Shown here piece by piece: positions 1 through 6,352 of a stretch of 14,646 nucleotides of DNA. The position numbers and the translations under genes are program-made. Positions within the stretch are counted from its first letter, which is position 1. Each line of letters begins with the position of its first letter. The stretch is from assembly GCA_024275695.1 (NCBI GenBank), contig JAJRYP010000059.1:1-14646 (forward strand), given 5' to 3'. The notes below the pieces were generated by a model. The model ran no database searches. It was not told where the DNA came from and saw only the letters and a list, made by a program, of their open reading frames with translations. This DNA is from Patescibacteria group bacterium (GTDB lineage Bacteria; Patescibacteriota; Gracilibacteria; UBA1369; PNNO01).

Positions 1-728
1 AAAATGGCGCCGACTACAACCGAAGGAGTATAGTATTTCGCGAATTTATCAATAAATTCTTGTGCCGGAGCACGTGATTTCTGCGCTTTTTCAACAAGTT
101 TGATAATTTTGGAAAATGTTGAATCGCGGCTCTCCTTTGTTACTTCGATTTCCAAATATCCTTGTTGATTAAGTGTTCCCGCGAAGACAGAATCTCCTTT
201 GAGTTTGTCTTTTGGGATGGATTCTCCGGTAATGGTTGCCTCGTCAACGGAAGATGACCCCTTGACTACTTTCCCGTCCAAAGGAATAAGGTCTCCCGGA
301 CGAACAATAACAATATCTTTTATTTTCACTTCTTCAACGGCAACTTTTTTACCGTTTAACAAAATTGCCGTATGCGGAGATTTTTTAACCAATGCCTCAA
401 CCGCTTTTCGTGAGCGTTCTATACCATATTCTTCAAATAATTCCGCGAGGGAGAAAAAGAAGATAACCGCTGCTCCCTCGGCAAGCTGATTAATGTAAAT
501 TGCTCCGAGCGCCGCGATTGTTACTAAAAAATTTATATTTAAAAAACGTTGTTTGATAAGGCCGCGAAAAGCCGCCAGTAAAACAAAATATCCACCGGAC
601 ACAATAGACAAAAAATAAAAAATTGTAGCAAAATACCCGGAAAGATTTAACCAATTAAAAGCAAGAGCAAGCAAAAGAGCCGCGCCAGATATTATTGTTA
701 CAATTTTTTTCCAATTTACGATTTTCAT
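1..728 (-). CDS. P1B-type heavy-metal ATPase, N-terminal part (cut by window edge)
   Basis: The visible 242 residues are the N-terminal third of a heavy-metal-translocating P-type ATPase, an inner-membrane pump that uses ATP to export soft or transition metal ions. There is no N-terminal HMA metal-binding domain. After MKIVNWKK the protein enters hydrophobic segments (about residues 9-50 and 65-95), followed by the typical FFFSLAELFEEYGIERSRKA stretch. The actuator domain follows, with its TGES motif intact at residues 167-170. The visible part ends near FAKYYTP, just before the membrane helix that would carry the metal-binding CPC-type motif, so substrate (Zn/Cd versus Cu) cannot be decided; the style resembles ZntA/CadA. 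The start is the first ATG in frame. No clear Shine-Dalgarno site is seen. It lies 59 bp downstream of a DsbA-like gene with a terminator between them. Confidence 0.9.
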   Translation of the reverse strand, partial: MKIVNWKKIVTIISGAALLLALAFNWLNLSGYFATIFYFLSIVSGGYFVLLAAFRGLIKQRFLNINFLVTIAALGAIYINQLAEGAAVIFFFSLAELFEEYGIERSRKAVEALVKKSPHTAILLNGKKVAVEEVKIKDIVIVRPGDLIPLDGKVVKGSSSVDEATITGESIPKDKLKGDSVFAGTLNQQGYLEIEVTKESRDSTFSKIIKLVEKAQKSRAPAQEFIDKFAKYYTPSVVVGAI

Positions 729-734
729 TATCTT

Positions 735-774
735 TAATTAAAAAAATACAAGAGGGGGCCGCTTTAAGGCCCCC
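735..774 (-). terminator. Intrinsic terminator after the DsbA-like lipoprotein gene
   Basis: A 7-bp perfect GC stem (GGGGGCC at 754-760 pairing with GGCCCCC at 768-774) encloses a 7-nt loop. Read on the minus strand, a T-rich run follows after a short spacer (740-748). It sits 13 bp past the stop of the gene at 788-1504. It should end that transcript before the ATPase gene, or act as an attenuator between them. Confidence 0.8.
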
Positions 775-787
775 GTCAACTTGATTT

Positions 788-1504
788 TTATTTTAACGCG
801 GCATCAATCTTTTCTTTTACAATTTCATAAGGCAGCGCGCCTTTAATTGACTGCGTATTTCCGTTTTCATCAATTAAAATAGTTCCCGGCGTACCCGATA
901 TACCAAGTTTTTTACCGGAATTCATGTCGTTTTTTACTTTGTCGGCAAATTTACCGCTTGAAAGACATTCATTAAATTTATCGGTATCAAGACTCAATTC
1001 TTCGGCATATTTTTGAAGATCTTCCGTGTTTAAACCTGTACCGTCGGCCTCGGAATTCTCAAACGCTTTATCAAGAAATTCCCAGAATTTACCCTGATCG
1101 CCGGCACATTCCGAAGCTTCGGCCGATTTTTGAGCGTTTTGATGAATCGAAAGCGGGAAATGTCTGTAAATCCAACGTACTTCTCCTTCATATTCTTCCA
1201 TAACTTTTTGCATTGTGGGATGAAATTTTTTGCAAAAAGGACATTGAAAATCGGAATATTCCACCAAAGTGATTGGAGCGTTTATATCTCCTCTAATACG
1301 ATCATCTTCATTTATCGTTATTTCGGTTTTTTGCTCCGGCTCTTTAACAGCCTGATCGTTGCCCGGAGTTTCTTCTTCGGTACAACCGGATAATAATAGA
1401 AGAGCAAAAGTAATCGAAATGAGCGCTATTATTCCGGTTATAATGCCAATCAAAGATTTTTTCTTTCTTAATCTTTTTTGGGAATTTCGATTTAATATAT
1501 TCAT
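788..1504 (-). CDS. DsbA-family thiol oxidoreductase, predicted lipoprotein
   Basis: This is a 238-residue thioredoxin-fold protein of the DsbA/Thioredoxin_4 type, expected to form or shuffle disulfides outside the membrane. The N-terminus is polybasic (RLRKKK), followed by a hydrophobic segment at about 18-38 and a lipobox LSGC with Cys41 as the likely lipidated residue. An acidic linker leads to the catalytic domain. The active site CPFC is at residues 88-91, in the context VEYSDFQCPFCKKF. The cis-proline loop is GISGTP (Pro206). An inserted helical region contains HQNAQKSAEASECAGDQGKF, typical of the family. It is upstream of a P1B-ATPase gene, an arrangement repeated at 5515-6267/3293-5493. 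The start is the first ATG; an AT-rich leader precedes it with no clear Shine-Dalgarno site. Confidence 0.92.
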   Translation of the reverse strand: MNILNRNSQKRLRKKKSLIGIITGIIALISITFALLLLSGCTEEETPGNDQAVKEPEQKTEITINEDDRIRGDINAPITLVEYSDFQCPFCKKFHPTMQKVMEEYEGEVRWIYRHFPLSIHQNAQKSAEASECAGDQGKFWEFLDKAFENSEADGTGLNTEDLQKYAEELSLDTDKFNECLSSGKFADKVKNDMNSGKKLGISGTPGTILIDENGNTQSIKGALPYEIVKEKIDAALK

Positions 1505-1597
1505 AATTTAATAATTTAATAGTAAATAAAGACCACCTTAAGCCGTTTTAATTTCTTCAAACGAAAAATGCAAAAGGTGAATAGGTTTATTTAGACA

Positions 1598-1999
1598 CTA
1601 ATAAACTTTGGGATTTAATATGCCTTGTGAAAAAAGTTCTACCAAATAGTTAAACAGATTGGAATCGGGGGGATTAAAAAGCCTGCGTTTCCAATAAAGC
1701 TTTATAAATAAGAGTTGAAAAAATTTAGTATATTTTTGAGCTGTAAATAATAAGACCGAAGCAATAGCAAGAATCATTAATCCCTTAAATTTTATCGGGA
1801 TATGAAGCAGTTGAGTTCTTTCGGATAAATGTTGATCCAGTGTTTCATTGGCACAAGAATCGCTGTCACAACCGCTTTTCTCAAAATTACAACCGCTTGG
1901 AATACAAATATTCCACGAAGTCGGCAAGACAACCGCGGATGAAAACGACAGAAGTATAAGTAAAGATGCCGATAATAACAGTATATTCTTGATTCGCAT
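1598..1999 (-). CDS. Small exported Cys-containing membrane protein, function unknown
   Basis: This 133-residue protein is not recognised as a named family. It has an N-terminal signal-like segment (about residues 5-22). A short extracytoplasmic region follows with four cysteines (32, 37, 44, 49), then a second hydrophobic segment at about 73-88. The basic tail is YWKRRLFNPP with a hydrophobic end. The cysteines, and the position just upstream of a DsbA-like gene on the same strand (93 bp apart), make it a possible disulfide-bonded partner; that is inference only. The predicted promoter places the transcription start at or next to the ATG, so the message may be leaderless. Confidence 0.7.
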   Translation of the reverse strand: MRIKNILLLSASLLILLSFSSAVVLPTSWNICIPSGCNFEKSGCDSDSCANETLDQHLSERTQLLHIPIKFKGLMILAIASVLLFTAQKYTKFFQLLFIKLYWKRRLFNPPDSNLFNYLVELFSQGILNPKVY

Positions 2000-2006
2000 A
2001 TTTTAA

Positions 2007-2036
2007 TTTATACACGTATATATTAAAAGAAGTCAA
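2007..2036 (-). promoter_or_regulatory. Predicted sigma70 promoter for the small Cys protein
   Basis: On the minus strand there is TTGACT (2031-2036), an 18-bp spacer, then TATAAA (2007-2012). Only 7 nt separate the -10 box from the ATG at 1999, so transcription would start at or within a base or two of the start codon. Confidence 0.5.
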
Positions 2037-2111
2037 AACTTTAAGATATCAATTTTAAAGTTCACGTTATATAATTTTATTCCGAAACATCTTCCTTTTT
2101 AGATTAATTTT

Positions 2112-2120
2112 TGTTATAAA
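2112..2120 (+). promoter_or_regulatory. Possible extended -10 promoter for the AI-2E family gene
   Basis: TG at 2112-2113, one base, then TATAAA at 2115-2120 forms an extended -10 element about 26 bp before the TTG start. No good -35 box is present at the right distance. A second TATAAT at 2070-2075 in the same divergent spacer is an alternative. Confidence 0.35.
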
Positions 2121-2146
2121 TAAAAGAGTTACTAACCTTCTTTAAA

Positions 2147-3268
2147 TTGAAACATAAACCTTCTCTTACTATTCCGAATTTTGCAGGTTATTTCTTACTC
2201 GCGGCTATTATTGTACTTTTCTATTTTCTGTATCAACTATATAGCCCGTTTTTAACGAGTCTTATTTTTGCGGCGTTTTTCGCGACGATTTTCTTTTCGT
2301 TTTTCAAACGAATCAGATCGCTTTTCAACGGTCATAACAGAATTGCCGCGTTCATAAGTTGCATAATGACACTTCTTGTTATTGCCGTCCCGTTGAGTCT
2401 TTTCGCGACGCTTTTAATTGCGGAGGGGATTAATGCGTTTGTTAATATTTATACAAAAGTGCAGGGTGGATTTTTTCAACAATATTTTAATTGGGAACAA
2501 GGTAATTTTTTCTACGATCAGGTTCAGGCCGGAATTGTTTATTTAAATGATAATTTTAATTTGAACGGAGGATTTAATTTCGACATCCTTAATGTCGATT
2601 TGATTAAACAAGTTAGTGAAACAGCCCAATTTCTAGGGAAATTCTTATACGACAACTTTACAAACTTTATGGGGAATTTATTCTGGGTAATTCTTTCTTT
2701 TATTATATTTTTCTTTTCCCTTTATTACTTCTTCAAAGATGGAGATATGATTGTAAAGAAGTTAATGGATTTGAGCCCGCTTCCCGAAAAATACGAAAAA
2801 GCTATTTTTGCAAAATTTAAGGATGTGAGTCATGCTATGCTTTTCGGGATTTTCTTTACTGCGGTGATTCAAGGAACCCTTGCCGGCATTGGTTATGCGA
2901 TCGTTGGAATTAATAACCCGATATTTTGGGCAACGGCTACGGCTATATTTTCTCTGGTGCCGCTTGTCGGAACGAGCGTCATTTGGTTTCCGGCATCGAT
3001 CATTCTCGTTGTAATGGGAAATTATGTGGGAGGGATAGGGCTCTTCCTGTGGTGTTTCCTTTTTGTTGCCACGGTAGATAACTTTATCCGCCCTTACCTT
3101 ATTGAAGGAAAAGCTCCGGTTCATCCGCTTTTAACTTTTCTCGCGGTATTTGGAGGATTTATGGCGTTTGGTATTAAAGGTGTGATATACGGACCTGTTA
3201 TTTTAAATCTTCTTATTGCACTTTTGCATATTTACGAGATGGAATACGCAAAAGTTCTTAAGAATTAG
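2147..3268 (+). CDS. AI-2E/PerM-family membrane transporter
   Basis: This is a 373-residue polytopic membrane protein of the AI-2E transporter (PerM/UPF0118) family. Members have been linked to autoinducer-2 export or Na+/H+ exchange, so the substrate here is unknown. Hydrophobic segments lie at about 13-32, 33-50, 65-90 and 178-197, with several more in the C-terminal half. The family-typical amphipathic central region (about 95-175) is present. The C-terminal signature is seen in LAVFGGFMAFGIKGVIYGP, followed by a last helix. The length matches the family (340-380). The only start that fits is TTG at 2147, because the frame is closed upstream at 2117-2119 and the next Met is far inside the protein. 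It converges with the P-type ATPase locus, with only 24 bp between the stops. Confidence 0.87.
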   Translation: MKHKPSLTIPNFAGYFLLAAIIVLFYFLYQLYSPFLTSLIFAAFFATIFFSFFKRIRSLFNGHNRIAAFISCIMTLLVIAVPLSLFATLLIAEGINAFVNIYTKVQGGFFQQYFNWEQGNFFYDQVQAGIVYLNDNFNLNGGFNFDILNVDLIKQVSETAQFLGKFLYDNFTNFMGNLFWVILSFIIFFFSLYYFFKDGDMIVKKLMDLSPLPEKYEKAIFAKFKDVSHAMLFGIFFTAVIQGTLAGIGYAIVGINNPIFWATATAIFSLVPLVGTSVIWFPASIILVVMGNYVGGIGLFLWCFLFVATVDNFIRPYLIEGKAPVHPLLTFLAVFGGFMAFGIKGVIYGPVILNLLIALLHIYEMEYAKVLKN

Positions 3269-3292
3269 AAATTTGCGACGAATTTAAAATGA

Positions 3293-3703
3293 TTAAACGA
3301 GCTTTTTTAAACGAAGAGTGCTTTTTGTAAGAATGAAAAATGAAAGTCCCGTTAGAAGCGGTGCCATTGCGGGATGTAGAATGAATTCGGTTGCAAGATA
3401 TGAAACGCCGGCTGCAATCGGGATTGCGATTAAATGATAAACGAATGTAAACATCGTGTTTTGTCTTGCAATTTGTTTTATTATTTGTGAAATATTCAGA
3501 GCCGACCCAATTAAACGTAAGTCATCACTAATAAAAGTAATATCTGATGCTTCAAGAGCGCAATCGGTTCCCGTTCCCGTTGAAATTCCAACATCGGCTT
3601 GAGCCAAAGCCGTGACATCATTTATTCCGTCACCAACAAAAGCGACTACTTCTTTTTTATCCTGAAAGTTTTGAATAGCTTCAATTTTTTCTTTTTGAAG
3701 CAT
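3293..3703 (-). CDS. P1B-like ATPase fragment 3: end of P domain and last two TMs
   Basis: This is the 136-residue C-terminal piece in the same frame as fragment 2, beyond the TAA at 3830-3832. The frame between 3829 and 3703 is open and reads like the family (EAKEAVNTLNKKR and LITGDN), so the Met at 3703 is internal. It contains GDGINDVTALAQADVGIS, then two TM segments with YHLIAIPIAAGV. In Cu ATPases the first His position here is normally Asn. The final helix has TGLSFFILTKS where Cu ATPases have a Met-x-x-Ser-Ser pattern. Confidence 0.65.
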   Translation of the reverse strand: MLQKEKIEAIQNFQDKKEVVAFVGDGINDVTALAQADVGISTGTGTDCALEASDITFISDDLRLIGSALNISQIIKQIARQNTMFTFVYHLIAIPIAAGVSYLATEFILHPAMAPLLTGLSFFILTKSTLRLKKLV

Positions 3704-3829
3704 ATCCGCAAGTGCGTCTTTTATCCTAAGCTCATTTGCAATATGTTCAGCTATTTTTTCGTTATCGCCGGTGATAAGCGTTAATGAATATCGTTTCTTA
3801 TTTAGGGTGTTAACAGCTTCTTTCGCCTC

Positions 3830-4840
3830 TTATCTTATCGAATCGGCAATGCCGATTACTCCAATCAGCTCTCTGTTTCTTGCAACATAAACAGGTGTGC
3901 GAACGTTTTTTGAAAGTATTTCGGCTTTATGCAAAAGTTCTTTATTCATTTGTACATTTGATTTCTCCATCAATTTCATATTTCCCGCTATAATTTCCTG
4001 ACCATCAACGATCCCCTTAACGCCAAGTCCTTCTATCGACTTAAAATCATAGGCTTTTTTAAGTGTGATTCTCTTTGTTTTACAATATTCGACAATGGTA
4101 CTTGCAAAAGGATGAGCTGAAGAATTTTCCAATGAACCCAGCAGAATCAAAAATCTTTTGTCATTAAATCCGTCTTTTGGAATTATATTTGTAATTTCGG
4201 GAATGCCATATGTTAACGTACCTGTTTTATCAAAAACTATTCTTTTGATTTTTGATGCCGTATCGACAATTTTTCCTCCTTTAAACAAAATTCCGCGTGT
4301 GGCCGCTTTTTCAATTCCGTATGAGTAAGGTGAAAGCGCGCCGAAAGCAAAGCCTTCCGGATTTGCAATTAGTAGAATTGAAACAGTGGTTAAAATACTT
4401 ATAAAAACTCCACCGCCCGTAACAGCCCACGTTATTCCTGTTCCAAAGGCGACAATTAGCGTGAAAACAGTGACGATATTTTTTAAACTGTCTCCGATAT
4501 TTTGATTTGTTCCTTTAAACTTTTTTGTATCTTCAATTAGAGAGAGCATTTGCGATAAAGTTGTGCTATTACCAATTTGCGTAACTTTATAAACAATAGT
4601 ATCTCCGATATTTATTGTTGCTGTAATAACTTCATCTCCGGGCCTTTTTTCAACTTCGGTTCCACTGCCCGTAAGTATCGCTTCGTTAATTTTAGTTGTT
4701 CCTTCAAAAATAATTCCATCAACGGGAATTGTTTCTCCGGCTTTTACTTTTATCAAATCTCCGACTTTAACATCCTGAATTTTTACTTCCATTTCATTTT
4801 CGTGTCTTACAATTCTTGCAGTTTTCGGATGCAAATTCAT
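3830..4840 (-). CDS. P1B-like ATPase fragment 2: actuator, TM pair, phosphorylation and nucleotide domains
   Basis: This is the 336-residue central piece in a second frame. The same frame is open and family-like upstream of the ATG at 4840 to about 4933 (ETLCVIV and RWFEFNTDEI), so 4840 is an internal Met and not the native start. It carries the actuator motif as TGSG instead of TGES, the membrane motif ANPEGF where CPC is expected, the phosphorylated Asp in DKTGTLT, and the SAHPFA nucleotide-binding HP motif. It ends at ADSIR by TAA, inside the P domain. Without the following GDGIND region it could not be a working pump. Confidence 0.7.
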   Translation of the reverse strand: MNLHPKTARIVRHENEMEVKIQDVKVGDLIKVKAGETIPVDGIIFEGTTKINEAILTGSGTEVEKRPGDEVITATINIGDTIVYKVTQIGNSTTLSQMLSLIEDTKKFKGTNQNIGDSLKNIVTVFTLIVAFGTGITWAVTGGGVFISILTTVSILLIANPEGFAFGALSPYSYGIEKAATRGILFKGGKIVDTASKIKRIVFDKTGTLTYGIPEITNIIPKDGFNDKRFLILLGSLENSSAHPFASTIVEYCKTKRITLKKAYDFKSIEGLGVKGIVDGQEIIAGNMKLMEKSNVQMNKELLHKAEILSKNVRTPVYVARNRELIGVIGIADSIR

Positions 4841-4917
4841 AAGATTTTCAACATTTTGTTTAATGATTTCGTCAGTATTAAATTCAAACCAACGTATAAT
4901 TGTATAGATTACAACAA

Positions 4918-5493
4918 TTACACATAAAGTCTCGTATAAAAGAAGTCGTGAATATGGGGAGCAAGCGAAGGAGCGATTGTTAAGATGGTTGTATAAAGGG
5001 AAAGAATCGCAAGTCCTGTTCCGGGTAATAAATTTTTTGAAATACTAAAAGTTATAATATTTTGAAAACTCTTTTTCAGTACTTCGAACGCGCCCAGATA
5101 TAAAACTCCCAAGGTTAAAAGAAGAAGAACCGGATTTAAAAGTTGTACGGGAAACTGTGGTATAAAAGAAACAAATCGCTCTCCGGCAATTACTAAAACA
5201 GTCAAAACAATGGTGATAATAATTCTGCCAAGCCATTTTTTTTTCATTTTTCTTCGTTCTTTCAGGCGTTGATTTGCCGCAATGTTTTTCTCAGCTTTAT
5301 ATCCGGTTTTTTCGATTACTTTGAATATTTTTTTCTCATCAATTACATGTTCGTCATAAGAGACGGCGGCATTCTCGGTTGAAAAATTTACCGTGATACT
5401 TAAAACTCCTTTTGTTGCTGTAAGCACTTTCTCGATTTTCTGCGCACAAGTGGCGCAGTGCATCCCGGAAATTGACAGCATTAAATTTTCCAT
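4918..5493 (-). CDS. P1B-like ATPase fragment 1: HMA domain and first four TMs
   Basis: The 191-residue open frame starts with an HMA metal-binding domain (residues about 3-68) whose ligand motif is GMHCATC (Cys13, Cys16). A basic segment KERRKMKKKW is followed by four hydrophobic segments (about 88-108, 117-135, 137-155, 155-176). Similarity to the family stops after HDFFY. The last codons (TRLYV) come from the wrong frame and end at a TAA. No Shine-Dalgarno site is evident before the ATG at 5493. If the frameshift is real, the product would be a membrane-bound HMA protein without ATPase activity. Confidence 0.75.
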   Translation of the reverse strand: MENLMLSISGMHCATCAQKIEKVLTATKGVLSITVNFSTENAAVSYDEHVIDEKKIFKVIEKTGYKAEKNIAANQRLKERRKMKKKWLGRIIITIVLTVLVIAGERFVSFIPQFPVQLLNPVLLLLTLGVLYLGAFEVLKKSFQNIITFSISKNLLPGTGLAILSLYTTILTIAPSLAPHIHDFFYTRLYV

Positions 5494-5514
5494 AGCTTAT
5501 TATTTAGCTAAGGT

Positions 5515-6267
5515 TTAAGAATCAAGTTCAGATTCAAGAAACGATTTTAATTGAGCATAACTTTGCGGCATGCCTCGTAAAACTTTACCGTTTATAAATA
5601 GAGTAGGAGTCCCTCTTACGCCGTATTTTTTACCTTCGCTTTTATCATTCATAACTTCATCTTTATATTTTTCGGAAGTAAGACATTCCGAAAAATCGGT
5701 ACTGTTTAATCCGACCTCGTCCGCGTAACCGATCAATGTTTCGTTTAAATCATCCGATTTGCTCCAGTCACTTTGATTGTCGAAAAGATAATTGTGCATT
5801 TCCCAATATTTACCCTGATCATCCGCGCATTCGGCGGCCATATGAGCATTTATCGCGGCCTGATGAATATTTAAAGGGTAATCTCTAAAGACATATTTAA
5901 CTTTTCCAGTATCAACAAAATCTTCCTTTAACTTACTTAACATTGTCGAATAGAATTTATAACAGAACGGACATTGGTAATCACTAAATTCAACTATTGT
6001 CAAAGGTGCGTTTTCGTCTCCCATAAAAGGGTCGTCATCTACGCTTATATCTTGTGCGGCGGGCTCTTTCGGTTTAGTAGTATCATCTTCCCGTTGTTCG
6101 ACTTTCGTGGTTTTAGCGCTATCTTTTTTTGTGTCATCTGTTTGGATTGTTCCGAATTCGAATCTGCCAAGAATATATCCGAGGATCATCCCTATTAAAA
6201 GAATTCCCATAGTACGCCAAATATTGGCATTGCAAGACATGTCTGAAGTTGATTTTTTTCCCGTCAT
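5515..6267 (-). CDS. DsbA-family thiol oxidoreductase, N-terminally membrane anchored
   Basis: This is a 250-residue thioredoxin-fold protein acting outside the membrane, probably forming disulfides or handling thiol-bound metal. It has a short cytosolic N-terminus, one TM anchor (about 18-34) and a charged linker rich in Asp, Lys and Thr (about 42-80). A DsbA-type domain follows, with CPFC at residues 99-102 (EFSDYQCPFCYKF) and the cis-Pro loop GVRGTP (Pro221). Unlike its paralogue at 788-1504 it has no lipobox. The catalytic domains are otherwise very similar in motif order (HQAA, AECADDQGKYWE). It has its own good promoter and is followed after 21 bp by the noncanonical ATPase gene, so the two are likely cotranscribed. 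Confidence 0.93.
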   Translation of the reverse strand: MTGKKSTSDMSCNANIWRTMGILLIGMILGYILGRFEFGTIQTDDTKKDSAKTTKVEQREDDTTKPKEPAAQDISVDDDPFMGDENAPLTIVEFSDYQCPFCYKFYSTMLSKLKEDFVDTGKVKYVFRDYPLNIHQAAINAHMAAECADDQGKYWEMHNYLFDNQSDWSKSDDLNETLIGYADEVGLNSTDFSECLTSEKYKDEVMNDKSEGKKYGVRGTPTLFINGKVLRGMPQSYAQLKSFLESELDS

Positions 6268-6304
6268 GTTAAAACCTGGTTAAAAATAAAGATAACGTGT
6301 TTTC

Positions 6305-6333
6305 ATTATGCCTAAAACTTAGTTAAATATCAA
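6305..6333 (-). promoter_or_regulatory. Sigma70 promoter of the DsbA-ATPase operon
   Basis: On the minus strand there is TTGATA (6328-6333), exactly 17 bp of spacer, then CATAAT (6305-6310); each box matches consensus at 5 of 6 positions. The start site would fall near 6298, leaving a leader of about 30 nt before the ATG at 6267. Confidence 0.65.
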
Positions 6334-6352
6334 AGAAATACTTATGTGAATC

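Larger units (their letters stand above)
3293..5493 (-). pseudogene. HMA-domain P1B-like ATPase with a frameshift, an in-frame stop and noncanonical motifs
   Basis: Read through its breaks, this locus encodes about 733 residues, the normal length of a CopA-like P-type ATPase. The order is HMA domain (GMHCATC), four TM segments, actuator domain, TM pair, phosphorylation and nucleotide domains, and two final TMs. Two lesions interrupt it. The frame changes between codons for HDFFY and ETLCVIV near 4934-4938. A TAA at 3830-3832 splits ADSIR from EAKEAV. Protein-level similarity continues on both sides of each lesion, so the damage is recent or a sequence error. DKTGTLT (4211-4231), TGDN (3761-3772) and GDGIND (3617-3634) are kept. 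However, the actuator TGES is TGSG (4661-4672), the membrane CPC is NPE (4352-4363), and the usual YN of the seventh helix is YH. Copper specificity should therefore not be assumed. It lies 21 bp downstream of a DsbA-like gene, presumably in one operon. Confidence 0.85.

Noticed and set aside
199..489. 96-codon open frame on the plus strand
   Set aside because: It is antisense to the actuator region of the P-type ATPase, has low-complexity Ser/Phe composition and no ribosome site.
1505..1597. Promoter for the DsbA lipoprotein gene
   Set aside because: Only poor -35/-10 combinations were found; the gene may be cotranscribed with the small Cys protein upstream.
3269..3285. AAATT/AATTT inverted repeat in the convergent spacer between the AI-2E gene and the ATPase
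   Set aside because: The stem is five A/T pairs without a clear T-run, so it is not a convincing bidirectional terminator.
3293..5493. Genetic code with TAA reassigned
   Set aside because: TAA ends several genes at natural ends (DsbA paralogues, RNase Y C-terminus), so global reassignment does not fit; local readthrough remains possible.
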